This document shows positions 1 through 7,991 of a DNA stretch of 12,381 nt, one piece after another. The position numbers and the translations under genes were made by a program. Positions within the stretch are counted from its first letter, which is position 1. The number at the start of each line of letters is the position of its first letter. Under the pieces are notes generated by a model that had not been told where the DNA came from, searched no databases, and worked only from the letters and a program-made list of their open reading frames with translations. The DNA comes from Bacteriovoracaceae bacterium (GTDB taxonomy: Bacteria; Bdellovibrionota; Bacteriovoracia; Bacteriovoracales; Bacteriovoracaceae): NCBI GenBank assembly GCA_023151145.1, contig JAKLJM010000090.1, positions 1 through 12,381 on the forward strand. Reading direction: 5' to 3'.

Positions 1-1582
1 GTCCAAAGACTTTTGCTTTTAAAAAATCTTCCAATTTTAAAACGTTTTCTTGTTTTGATTTTAAAATCTTTTCAACGGGTATACCTTTTGTACGTGAAAT
101 AATATTAGCAATATGTTCAGTTTTTAAAATCCAATCATGAGAAAGAGCGGCAAGTTCTTTTTCAACTTGTGGGATATGAGAGTATTTTAGCTTTGATGCT
201 TCCTCATAATTTTGAGTACGCTCTGCTTGTGATAATTCAAATTTATAGCGATCTAATTGATTTTTTAACTCTGAAACTTTTTTCAGTGATAAAACTTCTT
301 TTTCCCACTTAGCTTTGCCTTCACTAAATTCAACTTCTAAGTTTTCAATTTCTTTTAAAATATCAGCATTATTAGTTGTTGTTTTAGAAAAGATTTTCTT
401 AGAACGAATTTCAGCTTCTAACTCAACTAAACTTGCCGGCATAGCCTCTGCTGAAAGTTTAAGGGCAGATGATGCTTCATCAATTAGGTCAATGGCCTTA
501 TCTGGTAAATTTTTATCCGGAATATATTGAGACGATAAAAAAACCGCATTATAAACGGCGTCATCAGAAATTTTAATCCCATGGTGAATTTCCATTTTTT
601 CTCTAATACCCATTAAAATTTCAATAGCATCTTCTTTAGAAGGCTCATTCACGGGAACAGACCTAAATCGTCTTTCTAGGGCCGAATCATTCAAGATATA
701 TTTTTGAAATTCATCTGGAGTAGTCGCACCAACACAGTGTAATTCTCCGCGAGCTAAAGCTGGTTTTAAAAGATTGGCTGCATCCATGGCGCCATCAGTT
801 TTCCCGGCTCCAACTAACTGGTGAATTTCATCGATAAATAAAATGGCATCACCATTTTGGCCTTTGATAAATTTTAAAAGTTTTTGTAAACGCTCTTCAA
901 ATTCACCTCGATATTTTGTTCCGGCCATTAAAGAACCAAGATCAAGTGAATAAACAGTTTTTCCTTGTAAAACATCGGGAACATTACCCTTCACGATAGC
1001 TTCTGCTAATCCTTCAACGATGGCGGTTTTCCCTACCCCTGCAGGGCCTACGAGCACTGGATTATTTTTTCCTCGACGACCTAATATCTCCATCACTGCG
1101 CGAATCTCCATTGATCGCCCAATCACGGGATCAAGCTTTCCATTGGTCGCTAATTCATTTAGATCAGTTAGAAAATCAGGCTTTTCATTCTCTGGATCAC
1201 CATCATTCGTAGAACTAAATTCTTTGTAATCAATAATTAATTCTGGTAGGAACTGAGGCATAAATTTGATTAAGTCTCTTTCCATAATTTCAGTTTTACC
1301 ACGCTGAATGGCTTCACTCGATGCATAGGTCAACCACTCCGACAGTTTCGTCGAAGCGCGCAATGAATCTATTTCAACTTTATTAGAAGTTGTAGGAACT
1401 TTTGCTAAAACTTTTTCAATTTCTGCTTTATATTTTTTTAACCCACGACTTGAGTAAGTTTGAGGATTATTCATTAACCCATAAACCAAATGTATGGGAA
1501 AGAGTTCCGTGTTCTTTCGCTTGATAGCCTCAGTTTGAGCAATGGCCAAAGATCCTTCTACTATTTGATCGAACTTATTCAT
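1..1582 (-). CDS. clpB: ATP-dependent disaggregase ClpB, N-terminal half (partial at window edge)
   Basis: Hsp100 AAA+ disaggregase that works with DnaK to extract and refold aggregated proteins in the cytoplasm. The 527 visible codons contain an N-terminal Clp repeat domain (about residues 1-145), then the first AAA+ domain: Walker A GPAGVGKT at residues 179-186, Walker B ILFIDEIH near 248-255, arginine-finger region LERRFRS near 301, and LPDKAIDLIDEA near 360-371. A coiled-coil middle domain follows (about 385-495), ending in GIPVEK. This middle domain separates ClpB from ClpA and ClpC; by my hand alignment it is about 18 residues shorter than in E. coli ClpB. The second AAA+ domain lies beyond base 1. 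The ATG at 1582-1580 is preceded by a strong AAGGAGAGG Shine-Dalgarno, and a sigma-32-like promoter lies upstream. The reading frame is unbroken. Family assignment is very secure. Confidence 0.95.
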   Translation of the reverse strand, partial: MNKFDQIVEGSLAIAQTEAIKRKNTELFPIHLVYGLMNNPQTYSSRGLKKYKAEIEKVLAKVPTTSNKVEIDSLRASTKLSEWLTYASSEAIQRGKTEIMERDLIKFMPQFLPELIIDYKEFSSTNDGDPENEKPDFLTDLNELATNGKLDPVIGRSMEIRAVMEILGRRGKNNPVLVGPAGVGKTAIVEGLAEAIVKGNVPDVLQGKTVYSLDLGSLMAGTKYRGEFEERLQKLLKFIKGQNGDAILFIDEIHQLVGAGKTDGAMDAANLLKPALARGELHCVGATTPDEFQKYILNDSALERRFRSVPVNEPSKEDAIEILMGIREKMEIHHGIKISDDAVYNAVFLSSQYIPDKNLPDKAIDLIDEASSALKLSAEAMPASLVELEAEIRSKKIFSKTTTNNADILKEIENLEVEFSEGKAKWEKEVLSLKKVSELKNQLDRYKFELSQAERTQNYEEASKLKYSHIPQVEKELAALSHDWILKTEHIANIISRTKGIPVEKILKSKQENVLKLEDFLKAKVFG

Positions 1583-1591
1583 ATCCCTCTC

Positions 1592-1639
1592 CTTAGTATC
1601 ATCAAAAAGCATAGTGCTTTTTATTTTCTCACTACTAAG
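1592..1639 (-). promoter_or_regulatory. Nested inverted repeats in the clpB leader (possible RNA thermometer or operator)
   Basis: An inner perfect hairpin has 8-base arms AAAAAGCA (1604-1611) and TGCTTTTT (1615-1622) around a 3-base loop. An outer pair of perfect 7-base arms, CTTAGTA (1592-1598) and TACTAAG (1633-1639), encloses it. In a clpB mRNA that included both arms, UACUAAG would run into the AAGGAGAGG ribosome binding site, so the folded form could mask it. The upstream outer arm overlaps the -10 of the sigma-32-like promoter, so transcripts from that promoter would carry only the inner hairpin. The repeats are seen; the role is inferred. Confidence 0.4.
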
Positions 1640-1665
1640 ATGGGTTTTGTTTCACTAACGTCAAG
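1636..1665 (-). promoter_or_regulatory. Heat-shock (sigma-32/RpoH-like) promoter of clpB
   Basis: Read on the minus strand there is CTTGAC (1665-1660), a 15-base spacer, then CCCATCTTA (1644-1636). This resembles the proteobacterial sigma-32 pattern CTTGAA, 13-15 bases, CCCCAT. It sits about 54 bases before the clpB start, which fits a heat-shock gene. The start of transcription would fall near 1628-1633. The match is by eye; a housekeeping promoter further upstream is not excluded. Confidence 0.6.
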
Positions 1666-1711
1666 TCATTCCAAAAAATGGATTCAAATAATTCTTAAAA
1701 AAAATTAATGA

Positions 1712-1739
1712 TTGTCTAATCCAAGAAGCTTGCTAATGA
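1712..1739 (+). promoter_or_regulatory. Probable promoter of the efflux operon
   Basis: TTGTCT (1712-1717) and TAATGA (1734-1739) are separated by 16 bases, and the -10 is preceded by TGC, an extended -10 motif. Transcription would start near 1746, about 65 bases before the first gene. The match is moderate and made by eye. Confidence 0.45.
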
Positions 1740-1756
1740 AGGTGTTTCCTCATAAA

Positions 1757-1776
1757 ATTCAAACACTTGTTTAAAT
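1757..1776. promoter_or_regulatory. Candidate operator for the TetR-family regulator
   Basis: ATTCAAACA (1757-1765) and TGTTTAAAT (1768-1776) form a 20-base palindrome around CT with one mismatched pair. A further half-site GTGTTT lies at 1742-1747. It sits just downstream of the proposed -10 and upstream of the outer membrane factor gene, where a bound repressor would block transcription. The obvious candidate ligand is the TetR protein encoded at the end of the same operon; that link is inference. Confidence 0.45.
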
Positions 1777-1810
1777 CAAACGATCACATTAAAGCCAAAA
1801 GGGTGTAACT

Positions 1811-3328
1811 ATGCGATATTTAAAAAATAAAAATGGCCCAAAGCTATTTACCACCAGCATGAAAACGCTGTTTTTCATTGCTTTCACCGTCCTCTTCACG
1901 GCCCGTGCCAATGAAATAAATGAATCACTTTTAATAACAAAAATTCGAGAAAACTCCCATCAAGTGAACACTTTAAAAGCTCAAGGGCTATTGAATGAAA
2001 TAAAAGAGCTTCAAACAAATGAGTTGTATAATACTGATCTCTATTTAGAGACAAGTTATTATAAAACAAAAGAACAGGCGCTTATTCCGATGAATCCTGT
2101 TTTTTCTCCAATCCTAGACGGAAAAATTGGGATTCGTAAAAATCATGAATTTGGTCTAAGTTCAGACTTATCTCTAACAAATAATATTAAGAGTTCTACG
2201 AGTGGAACGACAAAATACAATGATCTTTCTTCCAGTACTCTACAATACTCGCTTAAAATGGATATTTGGAAAGATTTTTTAGGTCGTACAACCAAAGCTC
2301 AACTATCAAATCTCAACCTCGAAAGCCAAAAAGCAGATCTACAAACAAAAATTGCAATTAAAAATTTCGAAATACAAATGCGCAGACTTTATTGGTCACT
2401 AGTTGCTAATAATGAATCTTTAAAAATATCTGATGAACTTTTAAAGTCGGCCAACTCACTTTTAGCAGAATCTAAAAAAAGATTTCAAAACTCCATTGCA
2501 GAGAAAGACGAAGTGGCAAGATATGAAGCTCTGGTTGCTCAGAGAAAAGGTTCTATCCTTTTATTAGAATTTCAAAGAGAAAATTTAATTCAAACACTAA
2601 AATTAGCTCTTCCAGAACTAGGAACCGACATCCAACTTGGTCAGTATAATATTGATGATACAATTACCAAAGTTTTAGCATGTACAGAAACAATTTCAAG
2701 CGAAGCTTCAACCCCTAATCATTTTACATCTTATGATGAATTGGCCGAAATGCTAAAAACAATAAAAGAAAACCAAAAAACGGTTACAAGTCGTTATGAC
2801 GATACAAACGCTCTGTTATTTGGATCCGTAAAAGCAACAGGTACATCATCTAATCCAAATGGGGCAAATGAATATAATGGTAGTCTCTCAAATGCTTTTT
2901 CAGATCTTTCAAATAACAAACGATCTGGTTTTTTAGTTGGCCTAAATATCACAATCCCCCTAGGCGATGCAAAAAATCGTACTCAATCTGTAAAAGAAGC
3001 TTATGACCGATTATCTCTAGATTCTGAAATTGAAAAAATTCAAAGCAACAACAATGCCACTCACTCACAGCTCGTAAAATCCATTCGCATCTTAAATGAA
3101 GTATTAAGAGCACAAAAAATTAACTCGGCCCAATTAAAAATACGTATTGATGGCGTTCGTAAAAAATACATCCAAGCACGTGCCTCAGTTGATGACTTAA
3201 TCAATGATCAAGACTCTTTACTTTCATCGGAACTAACGACCATCGAAACAAGATTAAAAATACTAAATACGATCTTTGATTATTTAACTGTTTTCAATGA
3301 AACACCTTGTGACTTTAATAGGATTTAA
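1811..3328 (+). CDS. TolC-family outer membrane efflux factor
   Basis: Outer membrane channel that would carry substrates of the RND pump out of the cell. The 505-residue protein has a basic start, a hydrophobic segment (about residues 19-31) and a likely signal peptidase I site after ARA (residue 33). Long amphipathic helical stretches follow, including a segment near residues 195-245 and another near 395-490, with Gly/Ser/Asn-rich strand-like segments between them; this is the repeated plan of outer membrane efflux proteins. There is no lipobox, so it is not a NodT-type lipoprotein. The ATG at 1811 follows an AGGGTG-like ribosome site; an in-frame Met at residue 17 would give a more typical signal peptide but lacks a clear site. 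The RND gene begins three bases after the stop, so the two are co-transcribed and probably translationally coupled. Sequence divergence in this family makes a specific substrate unguessable. Confidence 0.85.
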   Translation: MRYLKNKNGPKLFTTSMKTLFFIAFTVLFTARANEINESLLITKIRENSHQVNTLKAQGLLNEIKELQTNELYNTDLYLETSYYKTKEQALIPMNPVFSPILDGKIGIRKNHEFGLSSDLSLTNNIKSSTSGTTKYNDLSSSTLQYSLKMDIWKDFLGRTTKAQLSNLNLESQKADLQTKIAIKNFEIQMRRLYWSLVANNESLKISDELLKSANSLLAESKKRFQNSIAEKDEVARYEALVAQRKGSILLLEFQRENLIQTLKLALPELGTDIQLGQYNIDDTITKVLACTETISSEASTPNHFTSYDELAEMLKTIKENQKTVTSRYDDTNALLFGSVKATGTSSNPNGANEYNGSLSNAFSDLSNNKRSGFLVGLNITIPLGDAKNRTQSVKEAYDRLSLDSEIEKIQSNNNATHSQLVKSIRILNEVLRAQKINSAQLKIRIDGVRKKYIQARASVDDLINDQDSLLSSELTTIETRLKILNTIFDYLTVFNETPCDFNRI

Positions 3329-3331
3329 TAT

Positions 3332-6300
3332 ATGAAAAATCTTTCATCTTTTTTTATCGTTAACCCAAAACTTACCGCAGTTCTCACCATGTTTTTAATT
3401 CTCTTTGGTTTTATGGGAATTAAAAAAATGAATGCGGAATCTTATCCTTCAGTAGATTTTGCAACGGCCATTATTGAAACTGATTATTTTGGAGCGTCTC
3501 CAGAAGATATCGAAATCAAAATAACAAAACCGATTGAAGATGAAATACGAGGAGTCTCTGGCCTAAAAGATGTTCGCTCGGTTTCTCAAGCCGGTAAAAG
3601 CCGTATTATTGTTCGAGTCGACATGGATAACCCTAAAGTTATTGTAAAAGATGTTATGTCTGAGCTCCAGCGTTCAATTGATAGAGCAAAAAATCTCCCA
3701 ACTGACTTAAAAGACAAACCAAAATTTACAGAAATTAAATCAGAAGAATTTGCAGCATTAGAAATCGCGGTCATCGGTGATAATACTGGACGCTATCGTG
3801 ACTTAGTGGCAGATCGCTTAAAAGAAGATATTGAAGATGATAAGAACGTAAAAGCCGTCATCTTAGATGGATACAGAGAAAGAGAATTTGAAATTGAACT
3901 TTCACAAAAGAAGTTAGACTTTCACCATATTGGTGTCTCTGAAGTCATGCAAAAAATTGGTCTAAGAAATATTAATATACCCGGTGGAGAAATCGAAGAC
4001 ACTCAATTTCAAAAACTTGTTAAAATTGATGGTAAAGTCAAAAACGTAGAAGAGCTCAAAAACCTCCCTATTCGTTCTAATTTTCAAGGTCAGATGATCT
4101 ACCTTAAAGATGTCGCGACGGTAAAAGACGGTGAACAAAAACCTCGAATTCTTGCACGCTATAAGGGACAAGATGCAACCTTATTAACAGTACAAAAAAA
4201 AGGTGGAGCCGACACTCTTAAACTTGTTAATAATATCAGGCCCATTCTAGAGAAATATGAAATTCAAAATAAAGGTAAAATCAAATTTCAAATTTTCAAC
4301 GATGAAGGTGTACGTGTTCAGGCCAAATTAGACACCTTATCTTCTAACGCAATTTCCGGACTAGTTGTCGTTGTTGCGGTCCTATTATTTTTTATGCCAG
4401 GGCGAATTGGATTGATGGTGGCCATATCACTACCAGTCTCTTTATTAGCGACGTTAGGAATTATGCCAAGCCTTGGAATGACATTAAACTCAATCACAAT
4501 ATTGGCCTTAATTATCGCCATGGGAATGCTCGTAGATAACTCAGTCGTTATTTCTGAAGAATGGATCAGAAGAAGACAGCTCGGCCAAAACTCACTAAAT
4601 GCCGCAGTCGATACCGTAACGACAATGTGGATTCCCATCACGGCCACGGCCTTTACGACGATTGCAGCTTTTCTTCCCATGTTAGTAACAACTGGAATCA
4701 TGGGGCGTTTTATTTCTGCCATTCCAATTGTCGTCACCATTGCTCTATTATTTTGTTTATTAGAATGTTTTCTATTCTTACCAATGCGATTGCACTTAGT
4801 TGGAGAAAACTTAAAAGTAAAAGATGTGAATGAACAAGAATCTCATTGGTTTGAAAAAATCTCATCTCGTTTTGAAAAACTCATGGAAAAACTGGTTGAT
4901 CATAGATATTTAACGGCACTTGGAATCACCGGTATTGTTGTGCTCTCTTTTGTTATCATTGGAGTTTTTAGTAAATTCATGCTTTTCCCTCCTGAGCAAA
5001 CAGAAATTTATCTGGCCCGAATTGAAATGTCTTCAAATACAAAACTCTCTAAAACTCATGAACTGACCCAGAAGGTACAATTAGAGATAGATAAAGTATT
5101 AGGAGATAAACTTTTAAAACACTCTGTTGCAATGGCCGGGACCTCTCAAGCTGTATTAACAGATATTAAAGGACAGCGAGGAGATAACGTAGGTCTTATC
5201 AAAATCTTTATGACTGATTTTGCCAAAAATAATTTACCTCATACCGAAGTTTTAGAGAAACTAAGAACTATTAAAATTCCTGAAATAAAAACTTTAACTT
5301 TTGAAGCACAAGTCAATGGACCACCTGTAGGCTCTCCAGTATCCGTGACCTTTAGATCAAATAACGCCGAAAGTTTGGACCAACTTATTCAAAAAATTTC
5401 AGTTGACCTTGGAAAACATAAAGGTGCCTATGACATCAAGGTCGATGATGTCTTTGGACCTGATGAAATAAATGTAAATCTTTTTTATGAAAAAATAGAT
5501 CAACTAGGTCTATCAGCTCAAAGCATTGGAAACACCGTCAGAACTGCTCTCTCAGGAGCTTTTGTTTCCGACGTTACTCTGAATAACAAAGATGTTGAAT
5601 TAAAAGTAAAATTTGGTGATGTATCAAAAGAAAATGTACAAGATTTAAATCAAATGAAAATCATGGATCAACGAGGAAATCTTGTTCCACTTTCTCTCCT
5701 TGCAAAATCAGTTGAAAGTAAAGGAACAGCACAGGTAAAAAGATTTGATTATAAAAGAGCCAGAACTCTCCTCGCAGAAGTAGATACTCAGTTAACGACT
5801 TCTGTGCTGGCCAATAAAGTTGTGATTGAAGCTTTTGAAAAATATCAAGTTGATCATCCTGAAGTATCTATGGTTTTAGGTGGAGAACAGGAAAGCACGA
5901 ATGAATCGATGGCCTCTCTTGGAAATGCTCTTGTTCTCGCTTTAATTGGTATCTATGCCATTATGGTGTATATCTTCAGATCCTATCTAGCTCCTGGTTT
6001 AATTATGACCACAATTCCACTTGGACTTTTGGGTGTCTCTCTTTCTTTTTGGGCACACGGAAGACCTGTTAGCTTTTTGGCCATGATTGGGGTCATTGGT
6101 TTAGCGGGGATTATTGTAAATAACGGAATCATCCTAATAGACTTTATTAATCAAATGAAAGACGAAGGTAAGATGAGCTTACGGGATATTCTCATCAAAG
6201 CACCAACCATACGTCTAAAGCCCGTTATGGCCACTTCTCTCACCACAATGGGTGGACTATTTCCAACGGCCTATGGTTTAGGTGGCGCAGACTCAATGCT

Positions 6301-6502
6301 TATTCCCATGACACTGGCCATGGCATGGGGTCTAACTACTGGAACCATTTTAACTTTAATCTGGATACCTGTTGGATTTGGAATTATTGAAGATTTTGGA
6401 AAATTTATAAATAGAATTCCCTATCTGCCCAATAAATTAAAAACGACTCCTTATGAGCCTACATATAAAAGTGTAAAACAAGAAGTCGCTAATAATAGTT
6501 AG
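3332..6502 (+). CDS. RND-family efflux pump inner membrane subunit (AcrB/HAE1-like)
   Basis: Proton-driven inner membrane exporter; its length of 1056 residues is normal for the family. TM1 lies near residues 9-29. A large periplasmic porter domain follows (about 35-330), then a membrane block with TM2-TM6 (about 338-485) bearing the GMLVDN motif, a second periplasmic domain (about 560-865), and a final membrane block (about 870-1035). The TM4 proton-relay site reads D402-N403 where AcrB has D407-D408, and TM10 reads V-N930-N931 where AcrB has K940-N941. This D-N with N-N pairing resembles that of many non-AcrB HAE1-like pumps. The outer membrane factor is directly upstream and a TetR gene ten bases downstream. 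No periplasmic adaptor gene accompanies it here. The relay motifs do not look like a CusA-type metal pump, but the substrate (drug, lipid or other) cannot be read from sequence. Confidence 0.9.
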   Translation: MKNLSSFFIVNPKLTAVLTMFLILFGFMGIKKMNAESYPSVDFATAIIETDYFGASPEDIEIKITKPIEDEIRGVSGLKDVRSVSQAGKSRIIVRVDMDNPKVIVKDVMSELQRSIDRAKNLPTDLKDKPKFTEIKSEEFAALEIAVIGDNTGRYRDLVADRLKEDIEDDKNVKAVILDGYREREFEIELSQKKLDFHHIGVSEVMQKIGLRNINIPGGEIEDTQFQKLVKIDGKVKNVEELKNLPIRSNFQGQMIYLKDVATVKDGEQKPRILARYKGQDATLLTVQKKGGADTLKLVNNIRPILEKYEIQNKGKIKFQIFNDEGVRVQAKLDTLSSNAISGLVVVVAVLLFFMPGRIGLMVAISLPVSLLATLGIMPSLGMTLNSITILALIIAMGMLVDNSVVISEEWIRRRQLGQNSLNAAVDTVTTMWIPITATAFTTIAAFLPMLVTTGIMGRFISAIPIVVTIALLFCLLECFLFLPMRLHLVGENLKVKDVNEQESHWFEKISSRFEKLMEKLVDHRYLTALGITGIVVLSFVIIGVFSKFMLFPPEQTEIYLARIEMSSNTKLSKTHELTQKVQLEIDKVLGDKLLKHSVAMAGTSQAVLTDIKGQRGDNVGLIKIFMTDFAKNNLPHTEVLEKLRTIKIPEIKTLTFEAQVNGPPVGSPVSVTFRSNNAESLDQLIQKISVDLGKHKGAYDIKVDDVFGPDEINVNLFYEKIDQLGLSAQSIGNTVRTALSGAFVSDVTLNNKDVELKVKFGDVSKENVQDLNQMKIMDQRGNLVPLSLLAKSVESKGTAQVKRFDYKRARTLLAEVDTQLTTSVLANKVVIEAFEKYQVDHPEVSMVLGGEQESTNESMASLGNALVLALIGIYAIMVYIFRSYLAPGLIMTTIPLGLLGVSLSFWAHGRPVSFLAMIGVIGLAGIIVNNGIILIDFINQMKDEGKMSLRDILIKAPTIRLKPVMATSLTTMGGLFPTAYGLGGADSMLIPMTLAMAWGLTTGTILTLIWIPVGFGIIEDFGKFINRIPYLPNKLKTTPYEPTYKSVKQEVANNS

Positions 6503-6512
6503 GTAATTATAA

Positions 6513-7145
6513 ATGAATACTATCCATGCCCATGAAACGAAAAAAAAGATTATCGATGTTGCCAGAAAAATATTTTCTGAAAATGGTTTCGAGGGAACAT
6601 CGATTCGTGAATTAGCGAAACAAGCTGAAGTTAATGTAGCTGCTATTAACTATCATTTTGGAAGTAAAGAGCAGCTTTTCTTCTTTATTATTCAAGATGC
6701 TATTACAAACTTAACTTTAAGTTTAAAACTCATCTACGAGAATCATCTTTTAGAGAAAACAAATGCTGAAGATTTTTTCCTTGAGGTCTATCGCTATTTT
6801 CATAAAAATTCTTCCGACATAGTTTCAACAATGAAAGTTTTAATGTCTGTTCCGATGACTCAAAAATCAGAAATGCGACATGTTAAAGAAATTGAAAAAG
6901 GGCCACCTGGTACTGAGTATTTTGAAAAAGTTCTAATAAAAAACAGCCCAAAGGAAATCAGTGCCGAAAATCTCCATTGGGCAACGACCGCCATTTTTTC
7001 TCACATCACACATAAAACAATTATAATGCACACTTGTATTTCAGAAGAAGATAAAGAGAATCCGGATTATTTTTGTTCGGACCTAGATTTTGAAAATGGT
7101 GTTAGAAAATTAATTCAATCTATTTTTCTATTCTTAAAACAATAA
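6513..7145 (+). CDS. TetR/AcrR-family transcriptional regulator
   Basis: Ligand-responsive DNA-binding repressor of 210 residues. The N-terminus holds a typical TetR helix-turn-helix: a first helix around residues 9-25 (KKIIDVARKIF), then GFEGTSIRELAKQAEVN leading to the recognition helix and the signature AINYHFGSKEQL (about 44-55). The rest is helical and divergent, as expected for the ligand-binding and dimerisation part. The gene is the last of the efflux operon, ten bases after the pump stop, with a weak TAGGT ribosome site. The position suggests that it represses its own operon and is released by a pump substrate, probably through the palindrome at 1757-1776. Family is secure; the target and ligand are inference. 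Confidence 0.92.
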   Translation: MNTIHAHETKKKIIDVARKIFSENGFEGTSIRELAKQAEVNVAAINYHFGSKEQLFFFIIQDAITNLTLSLKLIYENHLLEKTNAEDFFLEVYRYFHKNSSDIVSTMKVLMSVPMTQKSEMRHVKEIEKGPPGTEYFEKVLIKNSPKEISAENLHWATTAIFSHITHKTIIMHTCISEEDKENPDYFCSDLDFENGVRKLIQSIFLFLKQ

Positions 7146-7148
7146 AAA

Positions 7149-7180
7149 GGGAAGCCGATTAAAGCTTCCCATTTTTTTTT
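7149..7180. terminator. Bidirectional Rho-independent terminator
   Basis: GGGAAGC (7149-7155) and GCTTCCC (7164-7170) form a perfect 7-base stem with an 8-base loop. It is followed by nine T on the plus strand and, on the minus strand, by CTTTTTA. It ends the plus-strand efflux operon, and the minus-strand nuclease gene stops just beside it, so it serves both converging transcripts. Confidence 0.9.
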
Positions 7181-7991
7181 AGATATTATCTTTAATTTTA
7201 GATCGTACTTCGATTTCTACTTTTTCTAAAGGCGCTGGTTTAAAAATTCTATTAAGCATAAACGCTAATCTTAAACCGCCCTTTTTTAAACGCTCTTCGT
7301 AAGTCTTTTTCGCTGCATAATGGTACTCGTAAGAAAGATTCTCTGATTTTGTATCATAGACTAAGCCTCTAAGATCTTGTGACTCCTTTGCCCAATCAAC
7401 GTACGTCCCTTTTACCCATTCTTTTCTTTCATCATCTGAAAACTTATTCAACCAAGTTGAATATTCGGTATAAGAAAGTTCTTCAAATTTAATCAGGTCT
7501 TCATCCCAAATGGCGTGAAGATTTGTATCGCGTTTAAACCAACCAAGCTTTACACGATTGCCTCCAAGATCATCGGCCAATCCAACATGTAGCGGCTGAT
7601 GTAAATCACCTAAAAAGTGAATATAAAAACGAAGGGCCTTAATTCTTTCTTCTTTTGGTTGTTTAGTATCACGAATCACATCTTCTAATCTAAAAAGCGC
7701 TTCAATCACATCGCCTTCTTTCACTCTTTTTTGATCAAAATAACTTTTTCCTGTGGGGATACTGACGTAATGCCAAGGAAAAGAGTAACCATAAACTTTT
7801 GGTTCTGAACGAATCTCATCTGCCCAAGTGGAAGCTCTGGCCAAATCATCAGTTGCCAGAAGATCTTGCAAAGCTTTTTTAGTTTTGCTGTCGATATTTC
7901 TTTCTGCCACTTCACCAACAATGCGATGACCGAGTTTACCCCATGCTAAAATTTCAGCTGAAGAGAATAATAAAACTGCTAATAAAATAAT
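7179..7991 (-). CDS. S1/P1-type zinc-dependent nuclease, exported; start codon damaged or non-standard
   Basis: Trinuclear-zinc phosphodiesterase cleaving single-stranded nucleic acids outside the cytoplasm. Counting from the mature N-terminal Trp (codon 7943-7941), all nine zinc ligands of the P1 family are present: W1, H6 (WGKLGHR), D42, H58 (PWHYVSIP), H109 and D113 (HFLGD), H119, H143 and D147 (LHAIWDED). The mature length is 254 residues. The same frame upstream of W1 encodes a good signal peptide (QLIILLAVLLF, then SSAEILA before W1), but it runs to a TAG at 8006-8004 with no ATG, GTG or TTG between. The first conventional start is GTG at 7910, which would delete W1 and H6. The 5' boundary given is an ATT codon and is provisional. 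A lost 4-base ATGA-type overlap with the upstream gene would explain the defect. The gene overlaps the end of the 463-residue protein gene, in another frame. Confidence 0.8.
   Translation of the reverse strand: MILLAVLLFSSAEILAWGKLGHRIVGEVAERNIDSKTKKALQDLLATDDLARASTWADEIRSEPKVYGYSFPWHYVSIPTGKSYFDQKRVKEGDVIEALFRLEDVIRDTKQPKEERIKALRFYIHFLGDLHQPLHVGLADDLGGNRVKLGWFKRDTNLHAIWDEDLIKFEELSYTEYSTWLNKFSDDERKEWVKGTYVDWAKESQDLRGLVYDTKSENLSYEYHYAAKKTYEERLKKGGLRLAFMLNRIFKPAPLEKVEIEVRSKIKDNI

Noticed and set aside
315..1708. Three short plus-strand ORFs opposite clpB and across its start region (315-530, 1020-1229, 1490-1708)
   Set aside because: The minus strand carries an unbroken, clearly recognisable clpB frame through 1-1582. 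These ORFs have no recognisable product and no convincing ribosome sites; the last spans the clpB promoter.
3586..4833. Minus- and plus-strand ORFs inside the RND pump gene (3586-3774, 3962-4171, 4318-4740, 4561-4833)
   Set aside because: They lie entirely within a secure, continuous pump reading frame and show no family signal; the longest is the antisense image of the transmembrane helices.
7721..7921. Minus-strand 66-residue ORF overlapping the nuclease
   Set aside because: It is a different frame of the nuclease region, where all nine zinc ligands support the other frame.
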